In this document: positions 11,745-23,141 of the stretch, piece after piece
Layout: each line of letters opens with the position of its first letter
How positions within the stretch are numbered: the stretch's first letter is position 1
Origin: Aspidapion aeneum
Taxonomy: Eukaryota > Arthropoda > Insecta > Coleoptera > Brentidae
DNA length: 64,000 bases
Reading direction: 5' to 3'
NCBI GenBank assembly: GCA_963576565.1
Contig: OY755038.1
Location: forward strand, 14,950,087 to 15,014,086
Notes under the pieces: model-generated
The model's database searches: none
Seen by the model: the letters and a program-made list of their open reading frames with translations, nothing else
What the model was told of the DNA's origin: nothing
Position numbers and translations under genes: made by a program

Positions 11745-12060
11745 ACCAAATCTACTTATACTTTGATTTTATCGCTGCCTTGTCAAAATGGCGGAGACTG
11801 TCAGTTGTTATTTTTATTGTGTTTTTGTTAAAAAGGAAAGAAATTCTCTGACCCTGAACAGTTTTTAACAGTTGGATTTCATTAATTTAAATAAAAAAAC
11901 TGGCAAAAAAAAACAATAGATAAAAACAGCGGTTGACAAGCACTTGACCTGGGGGACTTGGCATTTCTAAACCAGAGACCGAAAAGTCAATGGTTATACA
12001 AAGGCGGCACGGCGGCCGTTTTTAATTTGCCGCTTTTACTTTGGTCAAATCCAATCAATC
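11745..12060. repeat. Interspersed repeat, copy 1 of 2
   Basis: It shares with 58560-58885 an ordered set of phrases in the same orientation: gccttgtcaaaatg, then ccctgaacagttt, then ctggcaaaa, then ctaaaccagag. No ORF or terminal repeat is evident. Confidence 0.6.
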
Positions 12061-13860
12061 AATGTTCTATAATCCGTGGTGACAACATCTTAAGGCAGAC
12101 GTGATTTTCACAAAAAAAAACATTTTATGACCTTTGATATCTCAAGACGGATGAGCTAAGGTCACTCATCGTCAAGCAAGCTTTACGATGAGTGTCCTTA
12201 GGGTGAGCAGATGAGATTTTTTGGGGTATTTCATTAAAACATTAAAACATAGGTCTTTCTCTGGGCTATTGTTAATTTTCCTATAACGATGGAGATTATA
12301 TGACTTTTTAGTTACACCCCAGCCCCCTCAAATTAACAAGCCCAATCCTTTTTTGAAATACAACACTGTAGAAGGCTGGCATTTTCATTATTTTCTTGTC
12401 AGCCTATATTTTTTTGTTTTCAAAAATGTCAAAACTTTAGATCTGTCAGCCTTCGAAACTGTTGCCATTCAAAGTAGGATCAGGCCTGATAATTTAAGGG
12501 GGCTGTGGTTACACGTGGCATGGGGTATTTCTAATTTATATTCCTCTTTTTAGTATTTTAAAAATATGATGTCTCCTTAGAGTAATAAAATATATTTCTT
12601 ACTCTAAGGATGTCTCCAATAAATATAAAAGTATAGCGAGGGACAACAACCAAAAAGTTTTGTACTTGAATTGAATTCAGTTTTTGTTTATAAATTTGTT
12701 ATTTTTTGTTGTTGTTGTTGCGCTATATAACAGGTTTTTTAAACAATAATTCGGATTAAAAAAATTAAAAGGTGATTAAAAGATTCAAATAAAATAAAAG
12801 TTATAAATTTATATTGTTTTGCATTATTGAAAATCTCCCATTTATTTTCTTTTTCTGTTAAGCAGCCCCAAATATATTTAAGCGACCCACACAGACGCAC
12901 TTTTGCCCAAACGTTCCAGAGGCTTACAAAAAATCACATTGGTAGCGGAGAGGCTTGGAAATTTGACTTTTGGTTTGATTCATATTAAAAAATAGGTTCT
13001 TAATGGTGGGGGGGGGGCTTGAGCTTATAGAATACATTCATGAAGGTTCTCCCTTCGAGCCAAACTGCGTCGTGTCTAGAGCGGTCTACACATGCTGTAG
13101 GCCAAACCTGAAGAAGTATTCAGCTCTTGGCCAGGCGCGCAAATATTTAAAAAAATTATATTTAGTACATAATAATTGTTATTTATCTATGGCTTCCACA
13201 GGACGCAGTCACGTACGTCTTAAATATTAATGCGTATTAAAACCATTAATAGAAAATGACTGCTGCAAGCGTTCCGCCATATTGGATTTAATGATTCAAA
13301 TAAACTCAAACGTATGGCTAGTCTAGTATTAAAAAGTAGGAGAGCGCGTCACCCATTAAGCCCATCACACACAAAAATGCATAAGCGCATAGCATGGCAC
13401 ATAGTGGTGCCATAAACTAATAATATAATAGACGCTCAGCTTTCATTAGGCCAATAGCATACTCTTTAATTCACGCACTGAGGACCTTTGAAATCAGCCG
13501 GTGACGACCGGTGAGGGCGCTGATGTCGCTATTCGTTTGGTAATAGCAGGTAACCACATGAACTCGAATGCTCGCTCTGTCTTTTTTTTCTTATGCAATA
13601 ATTTACATAGGAAAAAAAGAGAGAGGAAGCGTTTTTGCCCCTGTGATTACTCCATAGTGCAGTGTTGCCGATATTTTATTTAATTCAAAATCATTTGGAA
13701 AAATCTTTCAGTCACTCCTTTCAGTATACATGCAACCTTCTGTAGGGGTGGACGCGTCTTGCCCAGTGTAGGGCATAGATATGTAGGTAAGAAAAAGTAG
13801 ATATATTTTCTGACTTCCAAGAGTTAAGGCCAGAGGCAAATGTACAGTCCTTACACTTTA
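12061..13860. other. Intergenic, no gene recognised
   Basis: AT-rich sequence without supported exons. It includes a nine-G run (13010-13018) and a passage with catcacacacaaaaatgcat (13363) that returns inverted near 27135-27165, suggesting an unclassified repeat family. Confidence 0.4.
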
Positions 13861-13863
13861 AAA

Positions 13864-14190
13864 TTTTTCGGACAACTCAGAATTTTTTTGGGAAAACTCA
13901 AGAAATTTTCGGAAATGTCAGGAAAAACTCGGAAAATGTTTGGAAAAACTTGGAAAATTTTCAAAAAACTCGAGAAATGTTAGAAAAAACTCGGGAAATT
14001 TTCGAAAAACTCGGAAAATGTTTAGAAAACCTCGGACAATTTTCAAAAAACTTTAGAAATGTTGGAAAAACCTCGCGAAATGCTCGGAAAAACTGGGAAA
14101 ATTTTCGGAAATCCTGGAAAACTGGGGAAATGGTCAGAAAAACACGGAAAATGTTCAAAAAAACTCGAGAAATGTACAGAAAAACATACA
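13864..14190. repeat. Minisatellite of GGAAAAACTCGGAAAATG type
   Basis: About 20 degenerate units of 15-17 bp alternate between ggaaaaactc and gaaaattttc/gaaatgtt forms, giving a higher-order period of about 32 bp. The purine-rich strand makes both strands open, producing two overlapping low-complexity ORFs (Lys/Asn/Arg-rich and Phe-rich) that I do not regard as genes. Confidence 0.85.
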
Positions 14191-14312
14191 TTGGAAAAGA
14201 ACTCTTTAACCTGCTACCATCTGAACTGAACAAAAGGTCAAAAAAAATCTTTTAAAAAACAAATAAGCACTTGGTTACTTCAAAATTATCCAAAATTAAA
14301 TTAAATAAATAA
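14190..14312 (+). pseudogene. 3' end of a non-LTR retrotransposon ORF2
   Basis: It reads GKELFNLLPSELNKRSKK; after a one-base slip in a poly-A run it continues SFKKQISTWLLQNYPKLN, then stop, then an aaataaataaata tail. The pattern LFN-LP-x8-FK-x6-L is typical of the C-terminus of CR1/Jockey-like LINEs. Heavily 5'-truncated. Confidence 0.55.
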
Positions 14313-14836
14313 ATAGATACCTAACTAACTAGAAACTGATCTTCAAGAATATTTCATAACTTTTTTTAGTTTTATATATTATTTGTTTTTTTTTTCATTG
14401 TAGTAGTATAACTACTTAAAAATTTTGCATTTAGTTATTTTTACATTTATTTGTCTGAATTTTTTAAACTTTTTATTTAGCCAAATATTAAATTCAAAAA
14501 TACGTAAAAAACTTTTAAGTTAAACGGTTCAACTGAAATCATCAGCTGTATAAAAAACTAAAAAATTTTAAGTACACTAACGTGACTTTTAACAGACTAA
14601 GGTAAAAGCGTGGGGTGTATAAAAATAGTGTTAATAAACGATTGTTTAATCAAATAAGAATGACTTGTCTAAAATATCAAATGCGCTAAAAACCAGGTTT
14701 GTCATTCCTCACCTGTCACTTTTCATCCCTGATTTTAATTTTTTATCCCTGATCTATCCCTGTTCATCCCAGGGATAAACAGTGACACTTTTATCTTTTA
14801 TGTTTTTATCCCTAAACAACGAAAAAGGATTGGGAC

Positions 14837-15297
14837 TGTACGTGCAAGACAAATAATAATTAGTTAATTTTCCTAAATATTAATTATTCCGTTGCACTGA
14901 GCCATACAGGTTGTCACGTGACACCGCAAAGTGCGCGGATAAAAAGTGCGCAACCCACCGGCACGATAAGAGAGAGATCATCGTAGCCTCCATATTGAAA
15001 CCGGCGTGTTTACTCGGTTTTTCCAAAACTACAATTCAATCAATTACAATTAGTGCCAATCAATTCTAAAATCATTCCAATCCGTTACCTCAACTCCTCA
15101 CACTTTCGATCAACTCAAGAACTCTGGTAGAAGCCTGGGCGCCCAGTGAATGGAATTTGTACCGCCGAGAAAAAACCAAGGTAGGTGTCAATCGACATTT
15201 TGTATGGTTCTCGCGTTATTTTCCATTTTTATCCTTAATGCGTAAAAGTTTAACCAGTGCCTAAAGCTATCGAACGGGTGTATGTCTTGCGCATACA
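14837..15297 (+). repeat. 5' LTR of BEL/Pao element
   Basis: 461 bp, TGTACGTGCAAG to GCGCATACA. It contains the palindrome gtcacgtgac (14914) and a possible splice donor (aaccaag/gtaggt, 15180). It is near-identical to the 3' LTR. Confidence 0.93.
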
Positions 15298-15638
15298 TTT
15301 TTATGGCCCTTCTATCCAAATATTCAAAAAAAATACAACAAAAATCAAAATTCATTTTTCTTAAACCAAAAATCTAAAAATTTTAAGACGCCATTAAGGA
15401 CCAACCCAAAAGGGGCAGGCTTTATCAGTGACGAAGCGACACGCCTTTTCTAACACATGTTTAAAAATTTTATCGATTTCTGCAGTTTAAATGTAAAGGT
15501 CGCGGTCGACAAAAACAACTGTTTTTTGTTTACCTACGGGCGAGTGAACGAAGGTACAAAATAAAATAAAATAATAAGAAATTCTGAAAAACGTTTTAGT
15601 GTTCAGTGATAATATTTATTACTAATTAATCAATTAAA

Positions 15639-18600
15639 ATGACTAAAACCGGCCTGGATAAGGCAGTGCAAAAACGTACAGTTTATGTTACGAGGATTAC
15701 CGAAACATACACTGCAGCCATAAAGGCTCAGACTGATTCAAATGTAAAATCTATTTTCAAAACAAGGTATGAGAACTTGGAAGAATTTTATGATGAGTTT
15801 AAAAAACTGCACAATGACGTTATTAGCCTAGTGGAGAACGATAACGAATATAAAGTGCAAGACAAGGTGCGAGAAGATACAGACAATTTTTATTTTCAAA
15901 CTAAAAGTATTTTCAATCAACTTTTTCCAGAACAAAATATTTTACAAGGCAATTTTGTATCTCTTCAAAATCAAACAAACAGTCATGAATACAAGGATCT
16001 ATTAAAATTAGATGTCCCTTGTTACGATGGCACTTTATTAAAGTGGGTCACTTTTTATGATATGTTTTGCTCATTAGTGCACAACACTAATATGCCTCCA
16101 GTAAGGAAATTTAGACATTTAATTTCATATTTAAGAGGTGAACCACTCAGTTTAATAAAACACTTGCCTATTAATGATAATAATTACAATATTGCTTTTC
16201 AAACACTAGTAGATCGATACCAAAACAAAAGACTTTTGGCAACAAGCTACTGGAACACCGTAAATAGTACGGTTCCCTTAAAAAATAATTGCTCTTCCAA
16301 GGATCTTAGAACTTTACTCGATAGTTTTAATGAAAATATCTCTGCTTTAGAGTTATTAGGTTTTCCAACTCAACATTGGGATTTCATACTTTTCAACATG
16401 CTTCTTTCGCGTTTAACTACCTCAATACGAACTTCTTTTGAGATAGAATATAGTAAAATGGAGCTTCCTACCTACGAAAACTTTACAGAGTTCCTCAAAA
16501 ATCATTGTAGGGCCTTAGAATCAGTTCAACTCATGCAAAATATTTCTTATTCAACTATGCAATCAGACAATTTACAAAATTCAAATCCAAAACCACCTAA
16601 GCGACAATTCAATTCAAATAATAATTACAACAGTTACTCAAAACCATATCAACCACAAGTTTACGTGGCAAATACAACTCAAAATCCTCAAAACTCAAAA
16701 ATAACTTCATTTAGCAATAATTCGCAATTCCAACCAAATCATTCTAAATTCTTTAATTCAAATCAACAACCAAATCAATCTAGTTTTAGTTTCACTCCAG
16801 AAACTCAAAACAACTCAAATTCAAATACAAATCAATTCAACTCAAATTCAAATACAAATCAATTCAACTCAAATTCAAATCGACAACAACAATTAAATAA
16901 TTCGAATTTACAATTTAATTCGAATCTGTTTCAAAATAAATACAAATATCGTTTATGTACAAATAAACAATTTCACAATCTTTCACAGTGCCAGGTATTT
17001 TTATCAAAAACTATACAGGAGCGTAATGCCTACGTTAGGCAAAATAATGCGTGTAGCAATTGTTTAAGATCGCATCCCTTAAATTTATGTCAATCTACTT
17101 TTTCTTGCCGTATCTGTGGCCAGCGTCACCATACGAGTATTTGTAATAACTCGCAAACTACTCAATCGAATTCACAAAACGCGTATTTTACAAATGTACA
17201 ACCAACCCCAAACTTAAATCAAAATTCAATTCAATCTTCCCAAAACCCCAATCAAACACAAAATGAAACACCCAATGAGGGCATTGATTACATTAATTGT
17301 GGGTGCACCTCACTCACTACTCAAAAACCTCAAAGTACTATTTTACTTTCTACAACAAAAGTAGACATCCTAGATAGTCGTGGATACTATCAAACTATAC
17401 GGGTTGTCCTCGACAATGCGTCAGAGGCCAATTTTATTTCTGAAAATTGTCTTAATCGCCTAGGATTATCTAGGAAAAAATTCATAGTTCCCATACGAGG
17501 CATCAATCAATCTACTTCAACCACCAATGGCATAACAAATTGCACAATTAAGCCTGTTGGCCGAAATAATCCAACGCTTTCTCTTGATGTCTATGTTTTG
17601 CCAAATGTAAGTGCAAATTTGCCATCTTTTCAAGTTAATCCTCACAATTGGCATCATATCTCTAATTTAAATTTAGGAGATAATACTTTCAATATTCCCG
17701 CACCTGTAGACATGCTTTTAGGAGCACATGTTTATTCTCAAATAATTCAACCTAAAATTATTCCTGGAGAACCGGGGCAGCCAATAGCACTTGAAACCTT
17801 GTTCGGCTGGGTGCTCCTGGGAAATACGGAAATATCAAATCAACCTACATACAATTCAACTTCATATTCATGTCACTTTACTTCTTTACAAAATAATTCA
17901 CTAGATCAAACGATGATCAAGTTTTGGGAAGTTGAGTCTCTCCCAACAAAGAAGTTCCTCTCTCCTGATGAGGAAAAATGTGAATCATTTTATCAAAAAA
18001 CTGTCACGAGAGATAGTTCGGGACGTTTTCAAGTTTCATTGCCATTTCGTCACTCTAGACCTATTTTAGGAGATACCTACTCACATGCCTACAAATGTTT
18101 TTTATCTCTTGAGTCTAGACTGATAAAAAATCCCGAACTATATTCACAGTATTCCGAATTTATGAATAACTACTTAAAAAACGATCATATGAGTTTAATT
18201 CGAGAATCAGAATCAAAAAATCAATTCATAAATTATTTACCCCACCACTGCGTTGTACGCCCCGATAAATCAAGTTCACGCGTTCGAGTAGTTTTTAATG
18301 GCTCGGCAACAGCGGGTTCAAAGGGTATATCCCTTAATTCTACCCTTCTCCCAGGGCCCAAATTACAAACTGACATCAACTCAATTCTGTTAAAATTCCG
18401 ATTTCATGAAATAATCATGCTCTCGGATATTACACAAATGTTTTTACAAATAAAATTAGCTCCGGAAGATCGTGATTATCAACGTCTTCTGTGGCGTTTC
18501 ACTTCAAGCGATCCTATTCAAGAATACAGACTTAATACTGTCACGTTTGGTATCACATCTAGTCCTTTTTTGGCCATCAGAACTATTCAAGAGTTAGACA

Positions 18601-21206
18601 AAATCCAAGAAAAAAACTACCCAGAAGCTTCTAGAGTGCTCCTAGAAGACATTTTTGTCGATGATATCTGCGCAGGCGCAAACTCTATAGAGTCGGCTCT
18701 AGCTCTACAGCGAGATTTAATCGCTCTTCTAAAATCAGGCTGTTTTGAGCTTAAAAAATGGGCTAGTAATCACCCAAAACTACTATCCTCTCTATCACCA
18801 GACGAATGCCAAATTCCCTTTTTTTTTGACAAGGAAAATCCTATATCCATAAAGGTTCTTGGACTCCAGTGGGACCCAAAATCAGACAATATGTTTTTCT
18901 CTTGTCAGCCATCGGAAAAACGATGCACAAAAAGAAATATTCTAAGCGCTATTGCTTCTATTTTTGATCCTTTAGGGATGCTTTCTCCCATTTCATTTTT
19001 TGCAAAATGTCTTATGCAAAAATTATGGATTTCCAAGATAGGATGGGACGATCCCGTGGACAAATCTATTCTTCAGCATTGGACACAATTTCAAAATGAA
19101 CTTAAGTGCTTATCAGATATTAAATTTCCTAGGCACATTTTTTCTAAAGATATAATATCTTGTCAACTGCATGCTTTTTCGGACGCATCAGAATTAGGCT
19201 ACGCAGCTTGCGTTTATTTACGTATCGAGCTGTCAGATCAAAGCATAAAAACTTCCTTAATTATGGGCAAATCAAGGGTCAGTCCCTTAAAAACTATTAG
19301 TCTCCCGAGACTAGAACTTTTAGGTACTGTTCTTCTTACTGAACTTCTTAGTTTTGTTATAAAAACTTATTCCCCTTTAATTTCAATAGATAAAACTTAC
19401 GCTTATACAGATTCTCAAGTCGTCCTCTTTTGGCTTTGTAGCTCACCTCATAGATGGCGCTCTTTTGTTGCTAACAGAGTTAGCCAAGTACAAGAAAAAC
19501 TCTCTAATGTAAACTGGTATCATGTAAAATCACAAGAAAACCCTGCGGATGTCGCCAGTCGTGGCACAACTCCTTCTAATTTTATAAACCACCCCTTGTG
19601 GTTTACAGGGCCTTCCTGGCTTAGTCAACCATGTACTACATGGGACTTAAAAAATCCCGCATTACTCCAAAACTCAGAAACCGATTTTCAGCAAATTTTA
19701 AATGAAGAAAAGCCTGAAAAAATAACACTTACTACAAACATCGATTATCATATTCTAGACTTCCTTGTAAATAAATATTCATCCCTTTTTCACATTCAAA
19801 AATTAATTTGTCAGATTCGACGAATATTTTATAATTTTAAAAACAAAAAGGAACCACTTACAGGTCCTATTTCTATTTTTGAAATTCAGTATGCTTTAAC
19901 ACTCTTGGTTCGAAGAAGCCAAGAATTACATTTCTCTGACCTCCTAAAACAACTAAAAAACAACGAACTTTTACCCAAAGCTTTTCGAAAAATTGCACCC
20001 TTTTTGGACACTACCGGGCTGATAAGGGTAGGTGGTCGTCTTAGGCATACGAATTCTATACCTTTTGATGCAAAACATCCTCTATTGCTTCCCAGATCAG
20101 GCAGGTTGTCTGACCTTATCATTGAACATATTCATAAGGAAAATAGCCATCCAGGGCTAAATACAGTTCAGTACTTACTAAGACAACAATTCTGGATCTT
20201 AGCATCCCGCAGAGCTATTCAGTCAGTTTTATCTCGATGCATAAGATGTTATCGCCTTAGATCAAAGGCTTACATCCCTTATCAAGGTGACTTACCTTAT
20301 TTTAGAATTTCACAACTAAAGTGCTTTTCTCATGCAACTTTGGACTATGCTGGTCCTATAAAAATTTCACCAGGTCGTTGGTACCGGGGTACCAAAGAAT
20401 TAAAAGCCTATATCTGCATTTTCGTGTGCGCAAGTACGCGCGCTATCCACACAGAAGTTGCGTCAGACCGTACTTCTGAATGCTTTATAGCCGCATTCAG
20501 AAGGTTTGTAGCTAGAAGGGGTCGTTGTAATTTTTTATACAGCGACAGAGGCTCCAATTTTCAAGGAGCAAACTCTGAGCTTAAAAAGCTCTTCGAAGCT
20601 TCCTCTGAACATCTTCAGATCAAATGGCATTTTTTTCCTAGTGCTAGTCCTCATTTCAATGGCTTATCAGAGGCTGGTGTTAAATCAGTAAAAACACATC
20701 TTTACCGAGTGATCGGAAATCAGAAGCTTACATACGAAGAACTAAATACTTTGCTTGTGCAGATCGAGGCATTGCTAAATAGTCGCCCAATCTCTGCGCA
20801 ATCATCCGATCCCAATGATTTTTGTCCACTCACTCCCGGACATTTCCTTACCATGGAACCTTTAAACTCTGTCCCAGACCCAGACTTATCACAATTAAAA
20901 CTAAACACTCTTTCTCGGTGGCAACTTGTTCAGCGATTGAACACTGATTTTTGGTCCCGATGGAAAGAGGAGTACCTACATACTCTACAGCAGAGGTCCA
21001 AGTGGACAGAAAAACCTACTAAAGTCGAGTTAAATACTTTAGTAGTCATAAAAAATGAAAACAAACCACCCTTGCAGTGGTCTTTAGGCAGGATTGTAGA
21101 ATTGCATCCTGGTTCAGATGGACATGTTAGAGTTGTCACGATTAGGACTCAACAAGGGCTATTTAAACGTCCAATTGTTAAATTGTGCCCTTTGCCTTTT
21201 AACTGA
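15639..21206 (+). CDS. BEL/Pao gag-pol polyprotein (intact)
   Basis: 1855 residues in one frame. N-terminal gag-like region; a DUF1759-type segment begins near residue 123 (LDVPCYDG). An Asn/Gln-rich low-complexity stretch spans about 310-450. Two Cys/His knuckles lie near 471 (CSNC) and 490 (CRICGQRHH). The aspartic protease motif is at about 590 (LDNASEANFI). Reverse transcriptase has the catalytic FVDD at 1006-1009. RNase H has FSDAS near 1181. Integrase has an HHCC zinc region near 1497-1535 and catalytic D1569, D1636 and E1678. No stop or frameshift was seen. The protease reads D-N-A-S rather than the more usual D-S/T-G/A. The order PR-RT-RH-IN and the single fused frame are typical of BEL/Pao. 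The start chosen is the first ATG after the leader. Confidence 0.95.
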   Translation: MTKTGLDKAVQKRTVYVTRITETYTAAIKAQTDSNVKSIFKTRYENLEEFYDEFKKLHNDVISLVENDNEYKVQDKVREDTDNFYFQTKSIFNQLFPEQNILQGNFVSLQNQTNSHEYKDLLKLDVPCYDGTLLKWVTFYDMFCSLVHNTNMPPVRKFRHLISYLRGEPLSLIKHLPINDNNYNIAFQTLVDRYQNKRLLATSYWNTVNSTVPLKNNCSSKDLRTLLDSFNENISALELLGFPTQHWDFILFNMLLSRLTTSIRTSFEIEYSKMELPTYENFTEFLKNHCRALESVQLMQNISYSTMQSDNLQNSNPKPPKRQFNSNNNYNSYSKPYQPQVYVANTTQNPQNSKITSFSNNSQFQPNHSKFFNSNQQPNQSSFSFTPETQNNSNSNTNQFNSNSNTNQFNSNSNRQQQLNNSNLQFNSNLFQNKYKYRLCTNKQFHNLSQCQVFLSKTIQERNAYVRQNNACSNCLRSHPLNLCQSTFSCRICGQRHHTSICNNSQTTQSNSQNAYFTNVQPTPNLNQNSIQSSQNPNQTQNETPNEGIDYINCGCTSLTTQKPQSTILLSTTKVDILDSRGYYQTIRVVLDNASEANFISENCLNRLGLSRKKFIVPIRGINQSTSTTNGITNCTIKPVGRNNPTLSLDVYVLPNVSANLPSFQVNPHNWHHISNLNLGDNTFNIPAPVDMLLGAHVYSQIIQPKIIPGEPGQPIALETLFGWVLLGNTEISNQPTYNSTSYSCHFTSLQNNSLDQTMIKFWEVESLPTKKFLSPDEEKCESFYQKTVTRDSSGRFQVSLPFRHSRPILGDTYSHAYKCFLSLESRLIKNPELYSQYSEFMNNYLKNDHMSLIRESESKNQFINYLPHHCVVRPDKSSSRVRVVFNGSATAGSKGISLNSTLLPGPKLQTDINSILLKFRFHEIIMLSDITQMFLQIKLAPEDRDYQRLLWRFTSSDPIQEYRLNTVTFGITSSPFLAIRTIQELDKIQEKNYPEASRVLLEDIFVDDICAGANSIESALALQRDLIALLKSGCFELKKWASNHPKLLSSLSPDECQIPFFFDKENPISIKVLGLQWDPKSDNMFFSCQPSEKRCTKRNILSAIASIFDPLGMLSPISFFAKCLMQKLWISKIGWDDPVDKSILQHWTQFQNELKCLSDIKFPRHIFSKDIISCQLHAFSDASELGYAACVYLRIELSDQSIKTSLIMGKSRVSPLKTISLPRLELLGTVLLTELLSFVIKTYSPLISIDKTYAYTDSQVVLFWLCSSPHRWRSFVANRVSQVQEKLSNVNWYHVKSQENPADVASRGTTPSNFINHPLWFTGPSWLSQPCTTWDLKNPALLQNSETDFQQILNEEKPEKITLTTNIDYHILDFLVNKYSSLFHIQKLICQIRRIFYNFKNKKEPLTGPISIFEIQYALTLLVRRSQELHFSDLLKQLKNNELLPKAFRKIAPFLDTTGLIRVGGRLRHTNSIPFDAKHPLLLPRSGRLSDLIIEHIHKENSHPGLNTVQYLLRQQFWILASRRAIQSVLSRCIRCYRLRSKAYIPYQGDLPYFRISQLKCFSHATLDYAGPIKISPGRWYRGTKELKAYICIFVCASTRAIHTEVASDRTSECFIAAFRRFVARRGRCNFLYSDRGSNFQGANSELKKLFEASSEHLQIKWHFFPSASPHFNGLSEAGVKSVKTHLYRVIGNQKLTYEELNTLLVQIEALLNSRPISAQSSDPNDFCPLTPGHFLTMEPLNSVPDPDLSQLKLNTLSRWQLVQRLNTDFWSRWKEEYLHTLQQRSKWTEKPTKVELNTLVVIKNENKPPLQWSLGRIVELHPGSDGHVRVVTIRTQQGLFKRPIVKLCPLPFN

Positions 21207-21433
21207 ACACTCAAGCAATGTTCAATCTATGTCAGTGTCGTCATAGAATTATTCTTTTTTTTTTATTTTATTCCTTTTCGGGAAATATTTTTTTGTTTTA
21301 TCGCGGCAAAAAATAGAATAACATTTTGTCGCAATTTTTTAATTTTTTTTGGAAATAATAATTGTTATTCCCTAGTTATAATACATATTATTTTTCCTGG
21401 TTCTAAAATAGTATTTTAGGGCGGCCGGGAAAA

Positions 21434-21897
21434 TGTACGTGCAAGACAAATAATAATTAGTTAATTTTCCTAAATATTAATTATTCCGTTGCACTGAGCC
21501 ATACAGGTTGTCACGTGACACCGCAAAGTGCGCGGATAAAAAGTGCGCAACCCACCGGCACGATAAGAGAGAGATCATCGTAGCCTCCATATTGAAACCG
21601 GCGTGTTTACTCGGTTTTTCCAAAACTACAATTCAATCAATTACAATTAGTGCCAATCAATTCTAAAATCATTCCAATCCGTTACCTCAACTCCTCACAG
21701 TGATTTCGATCAACTCAAGAACTCTGGTAGAAGCCTGGGCGCCCAGTAAATGGAATTTGTACCGCCGAGAAAAAACCAAGGTAGGTGTCAATCGACATTT
21801 TGTATGGTTCTCGCGTTATTTTCCATTTTTATCCTTAATGCGTAAAAGTTTAACCAGTGCCTAAAGCTATCGAACGGGTGTATGTCTTGCGCATACA
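21434..21897 (+). repeat. 3' LTR of BEL/Pao element
   Basis: 464 bp; it differs from the 5' LTR at cacagtgatttcg versus cacactttcg and by one G/A change further on. The copy of the GGGAC target duplication follows directly. Confidence 0.93.
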
Positions 21898-22224
21898 GGG
21901 ACTGACCCTTGAAAGGAGGCGCAGTTTCATTCTTTTTTTGTAATAAGTGGACCCTTTTTGTGGTTTCTAGTTAGTAAGGTCTGGAACGAGTAACCTTATT
22001 ATTCATATGGTAAGGTTAAAAACGAAATAGTCTATTACATATAAACAAGAGAAGAGAGTGACAAATTTCACACGAGCGTGAATGTTGAGAATGAGGCGCC
22101 AGCCGAGTGAAACAACAGGCGACTGTAAGAAAGTTACTTTCTATCGAGTTGTGTACGCTATCTTTCCTACGAACACTGATGAGCTATACTCATTTTTGTA
22201 AAAACGGTTCTTCAATTTTGCACA

Positions 22225-22365
22225 AATCAAATGAAACTGCTTTTCCGCACACGTGTGGAAAGATAGTTTGCAACACATGTGCGGAAAAACATTGTGGCAG
22301 TTAGCGCCATTGTACATATTTTCCATACATGTGCGAAAAGTACTTTTTCATGTGCAGAAAAATTT
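22225..22365. repeat. Cluster of ACATGTGCGGAAAA-like motifs
   Basis: Four variants of a ~14-bp motif occur in both orientations: cttttccgcacacgtgtgg, acacatgtgcggaaaa, acatgtgcgaaaag and catgtgcagaaaa. It may be a small satellite seed or a binding-site cluster; nothing else in the region indicates a gene. Confidence 0.4.
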
Positions 22366-22639
22366 TTGTCCATAGGTGAAATCTAACGTTTTCTGAGGAT
22401 GAAAATGGTGTGAAATCCATCATTTTCATGTGTAGTGGTAGGAAAAAAATTATGCATATGAAGTACTTCTTATAAAAATAATTAACAAACAAAAATTTCA
22501 TTTAATTACTTTGCGCTTTTTTGTATCTTACATTATATTTAGTTCTCTATGCTCAAATGTTTGTGTTGCTCTAGACGCTTTTAATGTAAACTACCTATAT
22601 TATACTCGTTTGTGGTAAAAGCAACACACTTGTTATGGA

Positions 22640-22690
22640 TAGACACAGTGGCGTATATAAGGGGGGGGGGGCTCGGGCCCCCCCGAAGCT
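22640..22690. other. Poly-G/poly-C hairpin at a repeat end
   Basis: A run of about eleven G, then ctcggg, then a run of C. The preceding cagtggcgtat phrase resembles termini of DNA transposons that start CAGTGGCG; a matching end was not located. Confidence 0.4.
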
Positions 22691-22987
22691 AAGATTTTTT
22701 TAGATATTTTCCACATATTTCCTGAATACAAACATAATATAATAACTTAAAAATATTCTAAAGATCATTTTGCAAGCGGATAATTAATTATCATTTTGCA
22801 ATCGGATAATTACTTTACGTTACTAATTCCTACTTTGTAGTCCTCCTTGCTTCCACCCATCGCCCCTTCTGTCATTCCCCCACACCCTCTTCAAAAACCA
22901 TATTCGCATAATTTTATCAAATATAGGGCGATTTCAAAAATTCTTTCTGTATATGCTATAAGATTTTTTTCCAACAACATTTTACTG

Positions 22988-23141
22988 GAAATAAAAAACG
23001 TAAATGAAATAAAATTTCGGACTTCCATTGTCTTTATTTATTTTAAAACACGACGTTTCGGTTAGTAAGTATCTCTAACCGTTATCAAGTGTAAACTAAA
23101 TGGAAGTCCGAAATTTTATTTCATTTACGTTTTTTATTTCA
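22988..23141. repeat. Inverted repeat with CGACGTTTCGG loop (Penelope-like remnant?)
   Basis: The arm 22988-23028 (aaataaaaaacgtaaatg...) returns exactly inverted at 23100-23140. The loop contains acacgacgtttcgg and ccgttatcaagtg, phrases I associate with terminal regions of Penelope-like elements, where hammerhead ribozymes occur. No GIY-YIG or RT frame is present nearby. Confidence 0.4.

Larger units (their letters stand above)
14837..21897 (+). mobile_element. Full-length BEL/Pao LTR retrotransposon
   Basis: A 7061-bp element with LTRs 14837-15297 and 21434-21897, both beginning TG and ending CA. It is flanked by a 5-bp target duplication GGGAC (14832-14836 and 21898-21902). The LTRs differ by one substitution and one small replacement/indel, so the insertion is recent. 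The interior holds a ~340-bp leader, one uninterrupted gag-pol frame, a ~230-bp 3' segment and a purine-rich tract (agggcggccgggaaaa) just before the 3' LTR. Everything needed for autonomous retrotransposition appears present. Confidence 0.95.

Noticed and set aside
13950..14255. 101-codon Lys/Asn-rich frame and its 90-codon Phe-rich antisense
   Set aside because: Minisatellite translation; the low-complexity composition is explained by the DNA repeat, apart from the short LINE tail.
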